Shown here piece after piece: positions 49,586 to 60,201 of a stretch of 64,000 nt of DNA (its first letter is position 1; each line of letters opens with the position of its first letter). The notes under the pieces were generated by a model, which was not told the DNA's origin, did not search any database, and worked only from the letters and a program-made list of their open reading frames with translations. Position numbers and translations under genes: made by a program. The stretch comes from Mycobacteroides chelonae (GTDB taxonomy: Bacteria > Actinomycetota > Actinomycetes > Mycobacteriales > Mycobacteriaceae): the NCBI GenBank assembly GCA_014204435.1, contig JACHLF010000002.1, positions 186,001 to 250,000 of the forward strand, read 5' to 3'.

Positions 49586-50422
49586 CTAGAGGTCGTCGCC
49601 CACCGACGGATCGGTGGGGATGACGGCACAGCAGAAGTCCTCACCGAACGGGGTCAGGTGAATGCTGCGGCGCACGGTCTTGTGTGCGCGGCCGGCGCGC
49701 CGGCATGCCGCGACAACATCGGGCTGTACCTCTAGCACCTGATAGCGCTCGGCCGCAACCGATTCCGGTGACGCGCGGACCAGGCCGAGACGCACCAGGT
49801 TGTTGGTATAGGCGTTGTTGCGGTCGATGTAGCGGCATCCGGATCGTTCCGCGACCATGGACAAGCCCTCGGCGATCATCTCCGAGCCCACGTCGAACGG
49901 TCGGCTGGTGCGCACGTCCACCACAGGTTGTGCCCCGTGTGCGGCCAGGAACCGCAGGATGCGAGCCTCGTCGGGCGCCAGTTGGTTGATGATCCGGGCA
50001 TAGGCGGGATGGGTGTCCTCGACGTCGGTGACATCGGCCGAACGCCGCAGCAATTCGGCTCCGCGGCGGCGCAATTCATCGCAGTCGGGGGTGGCCGACT
50101 CGGTGATGTCGATGGTCACCCGGGACGGGGCCGGCTTTTGCGGCTTGGCGAGGGTGATTGCACCGGAAGACTCACTGGGCAACTGCAGTGCGTCGCGCAC
50201 GGCGCCCAGGACGTGCTCGGTCGCCGAGAGGGCGATGTCGGTGGCAGAGCGCCCGGCCCGAACGTCGTCGATGATCTTGGTGCCCGTCGTGGTGGCGATA
50301 TCGGCCGACCACTTCACGCCGCGCCACCAGGTTTTCGCGGCCAGCATGGCGACCCCTTGGACCACGCGATCGGGCCGCAGCTCACGATTGTTGTGCGCGG
50401 GGACGGGCGTGTTATTGGTCAT
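49586..50422 (-). CDS. Abi-alpha-like (DUF4393-type) protein
   Basis: The 278-residue protein lacks a signal and has a central domain from about residue 130 (ARIINQLAPDEARILRFLAAHGAQPVVDV) with a YIDRNNAYTNNLVRLGLVR segment and a C-terminal SIHLTPFGEDFCCAVIP, which resembles the Abi-alpha/DUF4393 family first linked to abortive infection. The N-terminal third (AKTWWRGVKWSADIATTTG) is basic and may contact membranes. Convergent with yqgE, 2 bp apart. Whether it has any defence role is unknown. Confidence 0.65.
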   Translation of the reverse strand: MTNNTPVPAHNNRELRPDRVVQGVAMLAAKTWWRGVKWSADIATTTGTKIIDDVRAGRSATDIALSATEHVLGAVRDALQLPSESSGAITLAKPQKPAPSRVTIDITESATPDCDELRRRGAELLRRSADVTDVEDTHPAYARIINQLAPDEARILRFLAAHGAQPVVDVRTSRPFDVGSEMIAEGLSMVAERSGCRYIDRNNAYTNNLVRLGLVRASPESVAAERYQVLEVQPDVVAACRRAGRAHKTVRRSIHLTPFGEDFCCAVIPTDPSVGDDL

Positions 50423-50459
50423 CGGGGATCATCTTGTCAGGTCGATTTTCGGGCATGTG

Positions 50460-51854
50460 TCAGCCCGCTGGCGGGAAGATGAGTAGATGGGCCAGGCCGC
50501 CGGCCGCACCCAGGACGGCGCCGTGGACGAACAACAACCACTCGTCCTGTTTGACGGCCGAGCGCAGCAATTCGTTGAAGTCATCCAGCGAGAGCTTGTG
50601 CATCTGGGTCGAGACGAAGGCCCCGATCTTGCCCTGACGTTGCTTATTGAACTCCGGGTCGGAAAACGCAAGGGGCGCAAAGCCGGTTGCCTCCATAGTC
50701 ACCGATTCGGTGATCTGGTCGTAGTGGCGCCGGCCGACCGCTACGCGAATGGCGCGGCGCGCCGGGCCGAGTGCTTGCTCCAGTGCGGGCCGGATGCCAT
50801 CGGCGAGCATCTGGCGGGTGCGGTCCGACCGCGGCCCGTTGAGCATCTCGTTACCGATGTTCTCCAGCGTGATGACGTTCTCGGAGATGGTGCGCGCGTA
50901 CTCCTCTGAGATTTCCGACTTGCGTTTGATGAAGAGGCCCTGACGCCACGGCACCCATTTGTTGGGGTGGACCGGTTCGAAGATCATAGTGATGCCGAGA
51001 TAGTTGACGATGTACCCGATGATCACGCCGCCCAGCGGCAGCACGATCCACGGCGTCCACCAGTGATGGGGAAGGGTATGCAGGATCGCCACGAGGACGA
51101 AGCCCATCGAATAGCCGAAGTAGAACCCGAAGTTCTGCATGAACTGCAGTTCTTTGTGCCCCATGGTGCGGAATATGTCGTTGAGCAGCTTGGGATGTGC
51201 GGCGAGATACCGGATGATCATCAGCTTGGCATCGACGAGTTGCTCGATGTTCTCGCCGATTTGATCGGTCATGTTCTTGACGATCTGTGGCAGCTGGTTC
51301 TCGATACGTTTGAACATCATCTCCCGCAGGGCCGGCGGCAGGTTGTGCCACAGCTGCGGGTCTTCGCGCTCCATGATCTTGGTGATGACGCTGCGGATCT
51401 CTGACTTGGCAATCAGCGCAAGGTGATTGGAGATGAGGTCAGGCTCGAGCTGCTCGTAGAAATCTGAGATGCTGCCGAGTTTGGCGAGGCTCTTGTCGAC
51501 GGCAATGCTGGCCATCTTCTCGGCGCGTGAGGGCACCATGCCCTGCCACCCGAAGCGTCCGTCCGAGGTGATGGCGGGGATTACCTGCACCCGCCGGGGT
51601 AGGAACGCATACAGCGTGCGTAGTCCGGGTATACGCCAGCCGTAGAAGCGCAAGGGTGCGAACAGCATCAGCACACCGGTCCAGTTGGTGATGTACCCGA
51701 TGATGCCGGTGAACAAAGGGATGGTGAGCAGATCCACGATCAGTTGGTCATCGCGATAGATGTATGCGGCGATGCCCGAAGCGACAGCAAGAACACCAAT
51801 GAGGATGAACTTCACCATCTGCTTGGTGTCCTTCACGGCTTCCTTTCTGACCAC
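50460..51854 (-). CDS. DUF445 membrane protein
   Basis: The 464-residue protein has two N-terminal TM segments (KFILIGVLAVASGIAAYI and LLTIPLFTGIIGYITNWTGV), a long helical middle, a second hydrophobic pair (about 270-310) with GYIVNYLGITMIFEP, and a final membrane segment (GAVLGAAGGLAHLLIF). The NWTGV/NYLGI pair is typical of the YheB/DUF445 family. Function unknown; likely an envelope protein. Confidence 0.88.
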   Translation of the reverse strand: MVRKEAVKDTKQMVKFILIGVLAVASGIAAYIYRDDQLIVDLLTIPLFTGIIGYITNWTGVLMLFAPLRFYGWRIPGLRTLYAFLPRRVQVIPAITSDGRFGWQGMVPSRAEKMASIAVDKSLAKLGSISDFYEQLEPDLISNHLALIAKSEIRSVITKIMEREDPQLWHNLPPALREMMFKRIENQLPQIVKNMTDQIGENIEQLVDAKLMIIRYLAAHPKLLNDIFRTMGHKELQFMQNFGFYFGYSMGFVLVAILHTLPHHWWTPWIVLPLGGVIIGYIVNYLGITMIFEPVHPNKWVPWRQGLFIKRKSEISEEYARTISENVITLENIGNEMLNGPRSDRTRQMLADGIRPALEQALGPARRAIRVAVGRRHYDQITESVTMEATGFAPLAFSDPEFNKQRQGKIGAFVSTQMHKLSLDDFNELLRSAVKQDEWLLFVHGAVLGAAGGLAHLLIFPPAG

Positions 51855-51994
51855 TGCCGACGGTCTTCGCGCAAGCGGCTCATCCCACCCGTCTACGAGC
51901 GCCCGGAAACATCACACCAAAAAAGGGGCCGACGTGGGCGAATACGCTCATATTCGGATGAGGTAGCAACCGAGGTGTCTAAAGATTGGACACG

Positions 51995-52357
51995 TCAGGG
52001 CCGCGCGCACACGGACGAGTCACCGCGGTCCGCACGGGGACATCCTCCGCAGGAACTGCCACAGCCGTCCGAGGACGACATCTGTTGCGCCGCGGTGGTG
52101 TACTGCGCGACCTGCCATGCTGCCGCGCCCACCGTCACGACGGCGGCGATGCCGCAGACCACCAGTCCCACCAAACCGATTGCGGTGGAGCCGAATAGCG
52201 CGGCCAGGGCGCCCGCCGCCAGGATGATCGCGGCCGCGGACTGGGCGGGTGCGATCATCCGTTGGGGGCTACCGTGCGGAGCCCGCAGGAACGCCGCCGC
52301 CGCCAACACGGCCAGCAGCCCGGCGAGGGCGACGGTCACGAAGGCAGCGATCAACAC
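51995..52357 (-). CDS. Small membrane protein with a Cys-rich tail (Rv0039c-like)
   Basis: The 120-residue protein has three hydrophobic segments (about 1-25, 42-60, 62-85) and a hydrophilic C-terminus with DGCGSSCGGCPR, a compact Cys cluster that could bind metal or form disulfides. It lies where Rv0039c stands relative to the secreted antigen gene and leuS. Function unknown. Confidence 0.8.
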   Translation of the reverse strand: MLIAAFVTVALAGLLAVLAAAAFLRAPHGSPQRMIAPAQSAAAIILAAGALAALFGSTAIGLVGLVVCGIAAVVTVGAAAWQVAQYTTAAQQMSSSDGCGSSCGGCPRADRGDSSVCARP

Positions 52358-52387
52358 CCGCTCAGTTTAAGCGGGGTCCGCGGCAGG

Positions 52388-53389
52388 TTATGCCGCGGGC
52401 GGCGCCGGTTGCACCAGCGGAGGCAGCGTGGGCAAGGGCGCCAGGCCCGGGACAGCCGGTGCCGACGAAGCCGGTGTGTTGGGGTCCGCGGGTGCGGGAG
52501 CGCCGGGAGCAGGCGTCACGGGTGCGGCGGGCAGGGCGGCCGGATCGGCGAGCGCATTCGGATCGGCGACCGGCGCGGTGACCGGGGCGCCATCTCCGAA
52601 GCGCAGTCCGTTGACGATCAAGTCCGTGGCGGGCGCCTCGGCGATGGCGTTGCCGACGGTGGTGGTCACGGCGAGCTGGACCAGGAAACGGTCCTTGCCC
52701 TGCGTGATGATCGCGGCGCGGCGAGAGGTGTTGAGGGTCTCCCCGTCCTGGCGGAAGGTGCCCTCCACGATCGAGGACGGGAAACCCTGGTACGTGACGA
52801 GCGAGGCATCGGTCGGCTGCCAGCCCTGCAGCGCCTTGACCTCGACGGGACCATGCGAGACGGCCTCGTTGGTGTCGAACTCGCCGATCAGCTTGCTCAT
52901 CGTGACCTGCGCGTTGGACTGGTACAGCCCGGTGCCGTTGGCCTTGCTGACGATCACTTGGTACGCGTTGGGAACGTTGGGATCCGGGACGTTGGCCCAG
53001 TTGTTTGGTATCGGGATGCTGACGCGCGGCGCGCCGTGGCTGTTCTTGGTCAGCGGTTCCACCTTGACGTTCTTGGAAGCGAAGAACTCGGCCAACGTGC
53101 CCTCGGTGGCGGGCGCTACTCCGCTGATCGGCGCGGACGGCTGCAGAGGATTCGTCGACGTGGCGGGAGCGACGGCCGGTGCGGTCGCGGCATTCGGGGT
53201 GGCGGGAGCGGCGGGTGCCGTCGCCGGGGAGAGGGGCGCCGAGGTGGCAGCGTTCGGGGTGGCCACCGGTGCCGGGGGCGCGGGTACCGGCTGCGGGTCC
53301 GCCACCGCGATGGCGGCAGTTCCGGCGAGCAGTGCCGCGACGGAAGCCGTTGCCGCCGCGAATCTGACTGAATACCGTAAGGTCGTCAC
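52388..53389 (-). CDS. mtc28: Secreted Ala/Pro-rich antigen Mtc28 (LpqN/LpqT-type domain)
   Basis: GTG 53389 gives 333 residues with a signal peptide (about 1-30, ending AVADP) and no lipobox Cys. Pro/Ala-rich stretches flank a folded domain with NWANVPDPNVPNAYQVIV, SNAQVTMSKLIGEFD and GFPSSIVEGTFRQDG, close to the Mtc28/LpqN fold of Rv0040c. It would be secreted or loosely wall-bound. Gene order with leuS is conserved; the two are divergent. Confidence 0.9.
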   Translation of the reverse strand: MTTLRYSVRFAAATASVAALLAGTAAIAVADPQPVPAPPAPVATPNAATSAPLSPATAPAAPATPNAATAPAVAPATSTNPLQPSAPISGVAPATEGTLAEFFASKNVKVEPLTKNSHGAPRVSIPIPNNWANVPDPNVPNAYQVIVSKANGTGLYQSNAQVTMSKLIGEFDTNEAVSHGPVEVKALQGWQPTDASLVTYQGFPSSIVEGTFRQDGETLNTSRRAAIITQGKDRFLVQLAVTTTVGNAIAEAPATDLIVNGLRFGDGAPVTAPVADPNALADPAALPAAPVTPAPGAPAPADPNTPASSAPAVPGLAPLPTLPPLVQPAPPAA

Positions 53390-53558
53390 CTTCTCTGTCC
53401 TTCCGGCTCTCGGATGTGGCGGTCCCGAAGTTAATAAGCGCAGCTGAGAAACCACCCCGGACACCCCCGGAAGTGGCCGGATTGTGACCAGAGTGATTAA
53501 CTCTCGTCGCCAAACCGGCGATTTCTGTTCGCTGACCAGCCACCTTTACCCTTGAACG

Positions 53559-56414
53559 GTGACCGAACCCCAGCAGGACGCCCCCGGAGATTTTGCGGAA
53601 ACCCCCGAGTACCGCTACACCGCACAGCTCGCCGGGCAGATCGAGCGCCGCTGGCAGGAGACCTGGGCCGACCGTGGGACGTTCCACGTTCCGAACCCGG
53701 TGGGCTCGCTCGCGCCGCCGGATGGCGCCCCGATTCCCACGGACAAGATGTTCGTTCAGGACATGTTCCCGTACCCCTCGGGAGACGGCCTGCACGTAGG
53801 GCATCCGCTCGGCTACATCGCCACGGACGTCTACGCCCGCTTCCACCGGATGCGCGGTGCCAACGTGCTGCACGCACTGGGGTTCGACGCGTTCGGACTG
53901 CCCGCCGAGCAGTACGCGGTGCAGACCGGTACCCACCCGCGGGTGCGCACCGAGGCCAACATCGTCAACTACAAACGGCAACTGGGACGGCTGGGTCTGG
54001 GACACGACTCGCGCCGCAGCTTCGCCACCACGGACGTGGACTTCTACACGTGGACGCAGTGGATCTTCCTGCAGATCTACAACGCGTGGTACGACGATCA
54101 GGCGGGCCGCGCGCGGCCGATCACGGAGCTGATCGCCGAATTTGAGTCCGGTGTCCGTGTACCCGCGGACGGCAGGGTGTGGGCCGAGCTGGGCGTCGGC
54201 CAGCGCGCTGATTTGGTCGATACGTACCGCCTTGTCTACCAATCTGATTCATTGGTCAACTGGTGCCCGGGCCTGGGTACCGTGCTGGCCAATGAAGAGG
54301 TCACAGCCGACGGACGCAGTGAGCGCGGCAACTTTCCGGTGTTCCGTAAGCGCTTGCGGCAGTGGATGATGCGGATCACCGCGTACGCCGACAGGCTGAT
54401 CGACGACCTGGATGTGCTGGACTGGCCGGACAAGGTCAAGACCATCCAGCGCAACTGGATCGGCCGTTCGCAGGGCGCCTCGGTGTTGTTCGCCGCGGGA
54501 GCGGGCGATGTGGAGGTGTTCACCACCCGCCCCGACACCCTCTTCGGCGCCACCTACATGGTGTTGGCGCCGGAGCATTCGCTGGTTGACGCCCTGGCCA
54601 CGGATATCTGGCCGCAGGGAACCGACCCCCGGTGGACCGGCGGCCAGGACTCTCCTCGGGCGGCGGTCGCACAGTACCGCCGCTCTATTGCGGCCAAGAG
54701 TGACCTGGAACGTCAAGAGAACAAGGAAAAGACGGGTGTGTTCACCGGTGCCTACGCCACCAATCCGGTGAGCGGAGACCCGGTGCCGATCTTCATCGCG
54801 GATTACGTGCTGTCGGGCTACGGCACGGGTGCCATCATGGCGGTGCCGGGCCATGACCAGCGCGACTGGGACTTCGCGAATGCCCTTGGTCTGCCTGTGC
54901 GGGAAGTGATTTCCGGCGGCGACGTCACCGAGGCCGCCTACACCGGTGACGGTGCGCTGGTGAACTCCGACTACCTGAACGGATTGGACGTCGACGCCGC
55001 AAAGGTCGAGGTGACGCGTCGGTTGGCGCAGGACGGAAGAGGCGAATCGCGCATCGAATACAAGCTGCGCGACTGGCTCTTTGCGCGGCAGAGGTATTGG
55101 GGCGAGCCCTTCCCGATCGTTTACGACGAGGATGGGCGTCCGCATACACTGGGCGAGGATCTGTTACCGGTGGAGCTGCCCGAGGTCGAAGACTATGCGC
55201 CGGTGTCCTTCGATCCCGATGACGCGTCGTCGGAGCCGTCCCCTCCGTTGTTGAAGGCCACCGATTGGGTCAACGTCGAGCTGGACCTGGGGGACGGGCT
55301 CAAGCACTACACGCGTGACACCAACGTGATGCCGCAGTGGGCGGGCAGCTCGTGGTACGAGCTGCGGTACGCCGACCCGGACAACTCGGAGGCGTTCTGC
55401 GACAAGGAGAACGAGGCCTACTGGCTGGGCCCGCGCCCATCCGAACACGGTCCGGACGATCCCGGTGGCGTCGACCTGTACGTCGGTGGCATGGAACACG
55501 CGGTGCTGCACCTGCTGTACTCGCGGTTCTGGCACAAGGTGCTCTACGACCTGGGGCACGTCAGCTCCCGCGAGCCGTACCGGCGGCTGCTGAATCAAGG
55601 TTATATCCAGGCCCACGCCTATACGGACACGCGCGGCATGTACGTCCCGGCCGCCGAGGTGGTCGAGGAGAACGGAAGGTTCTTCTACCAGGGCGAAGAG
55701 GTGAAGCAGGAGTTCGGCAAGATAGGAAAGAGTCTCAAGAACTCGATCTCGCCGGACGACATCTGCGACAACTACGGCGCGGACACGTTGCGGGTGTACG
55801 AAATGTCGATGGGTCCGCTGGAGCTGTCGCGTCCCTGGGCGACAAAGGACGTAGTCGGCGCCCACCGCTTCCTGCAGCGCGTCTGGCGCGCGGTCGTCGA
55901 CGAGGAGACCGGCAAGGTCCGTGTCACCGAGAACGAGCTGACCAGTGAGGACACCCAGCGGGCGTTGCACAAGACGATCGCGGGAGTATCCGAAGACTAT
56001 GCAGCCCTGCGTAACAACACCGCTGCCGCCAAATTGATCGAGTACACCAATCACTTGACCAAGGAGTACCCGCAGGGTGCTCCGCGTGCCGCGGTGGAGC
56101 CACTGGTGCTGATGGTGGCGCCGCTGGCGCCGCACCTGGCCGAGGAGCTGTGGAGCCAGCTGGGTCGTGATGAGTCGTTGGCACACGGCCCCTTCCCGGA
56201 GCCCGACGAGCACTGGCTGGTAGACGACACCGTCGAGTACCCGATTCAGGTCAACGGCAAGGTACGCGGCCGGATTATCGTGCCTGCCGATGCGCCGAAG
56301 GGCGATATCGAGGCGGCGGCCCTGGCCGAGGAGAAGGTGCTGGAGTTCCTGGCGGGTGCCACCCCGAAGAAGGTCATCGTGGTGCCGGGCCGCATGGTGA
56401 ACCTGGTCGTCTAG
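53559..56414 (+). CDS. leuS: Leucine-tRNA ligase
   Basis: The 951-residue class I synthetase starts at GTG 53559. It shows [16 protein letters not shown] (HIGH-type), the CP1 editing domain ([19 protein letters not shown]) and KIGKSLKNS (the KMSKS loop, here a KxGKS variant as in mycobacteria), then the anticodon-binding and C-terminal domains. It charges tRNA-Leu and edits mischarged product. No T-box was seen upstream. Confidence 0.96.
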   Translation: MTEPQQDAPGDFAETPEYRYTAQLAGQIERRWQETWADRGTFHVPNPVGSLAPPDGAPIPTDKMFVQDMFPYPSGDGLHVGHPLGYIATDVYARFHRMRGANVLHALGFDAFGLPAEQYAVQTGTHPRVRTEANIVNYKRQLGRLGLGHDSRRSFATTDVDFYTWTQWIFLQIYNAWYDDQAGRARPITELIAEFESGVRVPADGRVWAELGVGQRADLVDTYRLVYQSDSLVNWCPGLGTVLANEEVTADGRSERGNFPVFRKRLRQWMMRITAYADRLIDDLDVLDWPDKVKTIQRNWIGRSQGASVLFAAGAGDVEVFTTRPDTLFGATYMVLAPEHSLVDALATDIWPQGTDPRWTGGQDSPRAAVAQYRRSIAAKSDLERQENKEKTGVFTGAYATNPVSGDPVPIFIADYVLSGYGTGAIMAVPGHDQRDWDFANALGLPVREVISGGDVTEAAYTGDGALVNSDYLNGLDVDAAKVEVTRRLAQDGRGESRIEYKLRDWLFARQRYWGEPFPIVYDEDGRPHTLGEDLLPVELPEVEDYAPVSFDPDDASSEPSPPLLKATDWVNVELDLGDGLKHYTRDTNVMPQWAGSSWYELRYADPDNSEAFCDKENEAYWLGPRPSEHGPDDPGGVDLYVGGMEHAVLHLLYSRFWHKVLYDLGHVSSREPYRRLLNQGYIQAHAYTDTRGMYVPAAEVVEENGRFFYQGEEVKQEFGKIGKSLKNSISPDDICDNYGADTLRVYEMSMGPLELSRPWATKDVVGAHRFLQRVWRAVVDEETGKVRVTENELTSEDTQRALHKTIAGVSEDYAALRNNTAAAKLIEYTNHLTKEYPQGAPRAAVEPLVLMVAPLAPHLAEELWSQLGRDESLAHGPFPEPDEHWLVDDTVEYPIQVNGKVRGRIIVPADAPKGDIEAAALAEEKVLEFLAGATPKKVIVVPGRMVNLVV

Positions 56415-57085
56415 TTCTGCCGCACCACGATCTGGTGTACGCGCGCGTCCCGCGGCAGATCCACGGCATCGGCGACCAGTTGCGCGACGGACTCGGGGCG
56501 CATGTATTCGGCCGGGTTATATTCGCGCCCTTCATGTTCGGTGAGTTCTTGCTGCATCGGGGTGCTGATTCTTCCGGGGTGTACCGAAGTGACGCGCAGC
56601 CCTGGCTCCTCGGCGCGCAACACGTCGGCGAATCCGCGCAGCGCGAACTTGCTGGCCGAGTAGGAGCCGATTCCGGGGTGCGCGGTGATCCCGGCACCGG
56701 AGTTGATGAACACCACGTCGCCCTGTGCGGCGCGCAGCGCCGGAAGAAGGGCCTTGGTCAGTGCCACCGGCGCTAAGACGTTGACGTCGAAGGTCTTCCG
56801 CCAGTCGGACAGGTTCGAGTCGGCGATTGTGGCGGGGTAGGACACCCCGGCGTTGTGCACAAGTACATCGAGTTCACCGATATCTGCGCAGGCCGCCAGT
56901 GTCGCGTCCGTGTCGCCGAGGTCTACCGGCCAGGCGGTGGCGCCCAGGTCAGCGGCCAGTTGTTGCAGCCGCGTCGAGGCGCGGCCGCCCAGCAAGAGCG
57001 CGTGGGTGGGAGCGAGCGCACGCGCGATCGCGGTGCCGAGGCCGCCGCTTGCGCCGGTGATGAGAGCCAGGGGCATGCGCGCCAC
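56411..57085 (-). CDS. Short-chain dehydrogenase/reductase
   Basis: The 224-residue protein starts at GTG 57085 (ATG 57076 alternative). Rossmann motif [18 protein letters not shown] motif VLVHNAGVS, and the catalytic [21 protein letters not shown] (Ser then YxxxK). NAD(P) preference and substrate are not shown. It overlaps the leuS end by 4 bp in convergent orientation. Confidence 0.9.
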   Translation of the reverse strand: MARMPLALITGASGGLGTAIARALAPTHALLLGGRASTRLQQLAADLGATAWPVDLGDTDATLAACADIGELDVLVHNAGVSYPATIADSNLSDWRKTFDVNVLAPVALTKALLPALRAAQGDVVFINSGAGITAHPGIGSYSASKFALRGFADVLRAEEPGLRVTSVHPGRISTPMQQELTEHEGREYNPAEYMRPESVAQLVADAVDLPRDARVHQIVVRQN

Positions 57086-57140
57086 GTTACGCGGTCGGCG
57101 TTAGCGCGACTTTCCGATAGGCACGCCGCACAATGGACGG

Positions 57141-58481
57141 ATGCCCTCGCACCCGATGTTCACTCCCACGCAGCTGGCCGCGCGTGCGGCATACCTGCTT
57201 AGGGGGAATGACCGCGGGACGATGACCAGCGCGGCGCCCAAGCTGTACCCGCATATGTGGAGCTGGGACGCGGCTTTCGTGGCGGTGGGGCTGGCGCCGC
57301 TGAGCGTCGAACGCGCCGTCACCGAGCTGGACACCCTGCTCTCGGCGCAATGGGCCAATGGGATGATCCCGCACATCGTCTTCGCCAACGGGGTCGACGG
57401 CTATTTTCCCGGACCCGCCCGCTGGCAGACCTCCGAGCTGGCGGCGAATGCGCCCTCGGGGTATCAGACCTCGGGCATCACTCAGCCGCCGGTGCATGCC
57501 ATAGCGGTGCAACGCATTCTCGATCACGCCCGCAGGCGGGGCCGCAGCGCGCGGGGGATCGCTGAGGCGTTCCTGGATCGGCGTTGGGCCGATCTGATGC
57601 GCTGGCACCGCTGGCTCGCTGAGACGCGCGATCAGAACCAGCACGGCCGAATCACCCTGTACCACGGGTGGGAATCGGGAATGGACAACTCTCCGCGCTG
57701 GGACGCGGCGTACGCCAACGTGGTTCCGGGGGAGCTTGCGCCCTACGTACGCGAAGACACCGCGATCGTCACCGATCCGTCGCAGCGTCCGAAGGACGCC
57801 GAGTACGACGTGTACCTGTGGTTGCTCGAAGAGATGAAGTCGGTCGGGTACGACGACGCCCGGTTGCCGGACGTGATGAGCTTCGTCATGGAGGACGTCT
57901 TCGTGTCGGCGATCTTCTCGGTGGCCTGTGAGGTGCTGGCCACCATCGGTGAGGAGCATGCCCGCCCGCGTGCCGATGTGCGTGAACTGCACGGCTGGGC
58001 GGAGCGTTTTCGCCGCGGTGTCATCGATACCACCGAGGAACGCACCGGTGCGGCAAGGGATTTCGACGTCAAGACGGGTAAGTGGGTTGCGACGGACACG
58101 GTGGCCGTCTTCGCGCCGCTGCTCTCCGGGGGGCTGCCGCGCCCGCAGGAGCTGGCGCTGCTGAGACTGCTGGAGGGGCCGCGGTTCTGTGGGCACCCGG
58201 ATCTGCGGTACGCGCTGGTGCCCTCGACATCGCCGGTTTCCAGGGACTTTCGTCCCCGCGAATACTGGCGGGGACCGGTTTGGCCGGTGCTCACCTGGCT
58301 GTTCTGTTGGGCGTTCGAGCGACGGGGATGGAGCGAGCGCGCATTCCTGTTGCGGCAGGAGGGATTACGGCAGGCCGGTGACGGCTCCTTCGCCGAGTAC
58401 TACGAGCCGTTCACCGGTGAGCCCCTGGGGAGCATGCAGCAATCCTGGACGGCCGCAGCGGTTCTGGACTGGTTGGGTTAG
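57141..58481 (+). CDS. ggh: Glucosylglycerate hydrolase (GH63-like)
   Basis: The 446-residue protein matches the length and residue numbering of the M. hassiacum enzyme as I recall it: Asp182 in GWESGMDNSPRWD and Glu419 in SFAEYYEP are the catalytic pair, and LYPHMWSWDAAFVA forms the substrate pocket. The (alpha/alpha)6-barrel enzyme hydrolyses glucosylglycerate, a nitrogen-starvation osmolyte, to glucose and glycerate. No signal peptide; cytoplasmic. It is in tandem with leuS but probably has its own promoter. Confidence 0.85.
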   Translation: MPSHPMFTPTQLAARAAYLLRGNDRGTMTSAAPKLYPHMWSWDAAFVAVGLAPLSVERAVTELDTLLSAQWANGMIPHIVFANGVDGYFPGPARWQTSELAANAPSGYQTSGITQPPVHAIAVQRILDHARRRGRSARGIAEAFLDRRWADLMRWHRWLAETRDQNQHGRITLYHGWESGMDNSPRWDAAYANVVPGELAPYVREDTAIVTDPSQRPKDAEYDVYLWLLEEMKSVGYDDARLPDVMSFVMEDVFVSAIFSVACEVLATIGEEHARPRADVRELHGWAERFRRGVIDTTEERTGAARDFDVKTGKWVATDTVAVFAPLLSGGLPRPQELALLRLLEGPRFCGHPDLRYALVPSTSPVSRDFRPREYWRGPVWPVLTWLFCWAFERRGWSERAFLLRQEGLRQAGDGSFAEYYEPFTGEPLGSMQQSWTAAAVLDWLG

Positions 58482-58484
58482 TCC

Positions 58485-58958
58485 TCACTCCTGCCCGGCG
58501 AGCCGGCGCAGCAGCGGCGTCATCCGGAACGCCACCAACTCGTGCATGGCTATGGCGATCGACGTTCGGGTGATGCCGGGGATGTCGAGAATGTTTCCGG
58601 CGATCCGGTACAGGTCATCGCTGTCTACGGCCACCACCTTGATCATCAGATCGTCGGCGCCGGCCAGGCCGTGCACCTGCACCACCTCCGGTACATCGGC
58701 CAGGGCTACCCCGATGGCTGCCAGCTGGTGCTGGTCGATGCGCGCGGTGACGTAGGCCGTCATCGGATAGCCCATTGCCCGCGGCACGATCTGGTGGTCG
58801 ATTCCGGCCAACGCCTCATGCTGATCCCAGCGGGTGAGCCGCGCCTGCACGGTGTTGCGCGACAGGTTCAGTCGCTGCGCCAGCTCGACGCCGGATGCGC
58901 GGGGAGTTTGGGTGAGCGCCAGTAACAACTTCGCATCGGTGGCATCCAGAGTGGTCAT
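58485..58958 (-). CDS. Lrp/AsnC family transcriptional regulator
   Basis: The 157-residue protein has an N-terminal HTH (ELAQRLNLSRNTVQARLTRW) and the AsnC ligand domain with an HGLAGADDLMIKVVA segment. It is divergent from the bkd operon, which is the common place for a branched-chain amino acid or keto acid regulator. Its start ATG is 7 bp from an inverted repeat in the spacer that it may bind. Confidence 0.92.
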   Translation of the reverse strand: MTTLDATDAKLLLALTQTPRASGVELAQRLNLSRNTVQARLTRWDQHEALAGIDHQIVPRAMGYPMTAYVTARIDQHQLAAIGVALADVPEVVQVHGLAGADDLMIKVVAVDSDDLYRIAGNILDIPGITRTSIAIAMHELVAFRMTPLLRRLAGQE

Positions 58959-58964
58959 GGCGCG

Positions 58965-58981
58965 CAGTATCGCACATACTG
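58965..58981. promoter_or_regulatory. Candidate AsnC/Lrp operator in the bkd spacer
   Basis: CAGTAT-CGCAC-ATACTG is a perfect 17-bp inverted repeat beginning 7 bp upstream of the regulator start. A third CAGTAT half-site is at 59030-59035. The AT-rich segment between them (58986-59013) is usual for Lrp-type wrapping sites. Confidence 0.6.
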
Positions 58982-59121
58982 AACGTCAAAATTTAGGCAG
59001 AATGCTCAATTTGGCATGCATCGGTTGCGCAGTATGACTATCTGATGCACTGTGAGTCATGACACACCGGACAGGTGACGGTCACGTACAAGCGGTGCAT
59101 CACTTCGTTAGCGAGGTAGGC

Positions 59122-60201
59122 ATGGAAACCATCCAGCTCCTCGATCCGGACGGCAACCGGGTCGAGAATCCGGCGTACACGCCGCTGGTCGCCGACGTCG
59201 ACGACGGCCAGCTGCGGGCGTTGTACGAGGACATGGTGGTGGTCCGCCGCATCGACAACGAGGCCACGGCCCTGCAGCGTCAGGGTGAACTGGCGCTCTG
59301 GGCGCCGCTGCTAGGGCAGGAGGCCGCGCAGGTCGGTTCTGCGCGCGCGCTCAAGCGCGACGATTTCGCCTTCACCAGTTTCCGCGAGCACGGCGTCGCC
59401 TACTGTCGCGGCATCGAGCCCACCGCGATGCTCCAGTTCTGGCGTGGTTCAACACAATCAGGGTGGAATCCGTGCGACCACAACATCACCGCACCCGCGA
59501 TCATCGTCGGTGCACAGGCACTGCACGCCACGGGTTACGCCATGGGGGTCAAGTTCGACGGGTCGGACACCGCCGTCATCGCGTACTTCGGCGATGGCGC
59601 GACCAGCCAGGGCGACGTCTCGGAGGCCTTCGCCTTCGCGTCGAGCTTCGGTGCGCCCGTGGTCTTCTTCTGCCAGAACAACCAGTGGGCCATCAGCGAG
59701 CCGGTCAGGGTGCAGAGTCATCTGCCCTTGGCCGCACGCGGGAGCGGATTCGGTGTCCCGGGTATTCAGGTCGACGGCAATGACGTGCTGGCGGTGATGG
59801 CCGCTACCCGCGCAGCATTGCGACGTGCCCGTGAGGGCAGCGGACCGACCCTCATCGAAGCCGTCACCTACCGGATGGGACCGCACACCACCTCCGACGA
59901 CCCGACCAAGTACCGCAACGCCGCCGAGCTGGACGAGTGGCGGGCCAAGGATCCGCTGGCACGGGTCGAGAAGTACCTGCAGGGGCGTGGAGCCCTACCG
60001 GATTCGGAGCAGCAGCGCATCGCAGCCAGGGCGGACGAGGTGGCTGCGGAACTGCGCGCCGGATGCCTCGGCACCATCGAACCGACTGCGGCCGACATGT
60101 TCAATCACGTTTATGCGGAGCCGCATTCGCTTGTCGCGGCGGAACGGCGCGACTACATGGAGTACCTGGCGGGCTTTGAGGATGAAGGGATCGCATCATG
60201 A
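59122..60201 (+). CDS. bkdA: Branched-chain 2-oxoacid dehydrogenase E1 component, alpha subunit
   Basis: ATG 59122 (GAGGT 6 bp upstream) gives 359 residues; in-frame starts from 59059 are alternatives. The thiamine diphosphate motif is GDGATSQGDVSEAFAF ending NN, and the phosphorylation-loop-like RMGPHTTSDDPTKYR is present. With E1 beta it decarboxylates the keto acids of Val, Leu and Ile. It is first of three overlapping or close genes, facing away from the AsnC gene. Orthologue of Rv2497c. Confidence 0.94.
   Translation: METIQLLDPDGNRVENPAYTPLVADVDDGQLRALYEDMVVVRRIDNEATALQRQGELALWAPLLGQEAAQVGSARALKRDDFAFTSFREHGVAYCRGIEPTAMLQFWRGSTQSGWNPCDHNITAPAIIVGAQALHATGYAMGVKFDGSDTAVIAYFGDGATSQGDVSEAFAFASSFGAPVVFFCQNNQWAISEPVRVQSHLPLAARGSGFGVPGIQVDGNDVLAVMAATRAALRRAREGSGPTLIEAVTYRMGPHTTSDDPTKYRNAAELDEWRAKDPLARVEKYLQGRGALPDSEQQRIAARADEVAAELRAGCLGTIEPTAADMFNHVYAEPHSLVAAERRDYMEYLAGFEDEGIAS

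Noticed and set aside
57087..58196. Open frame opposite the glucosylglycerate hydrolase
   Set aside because: The sense gene has the catalytic Asp and Glu in place; the antisense product has no recognisable domain.
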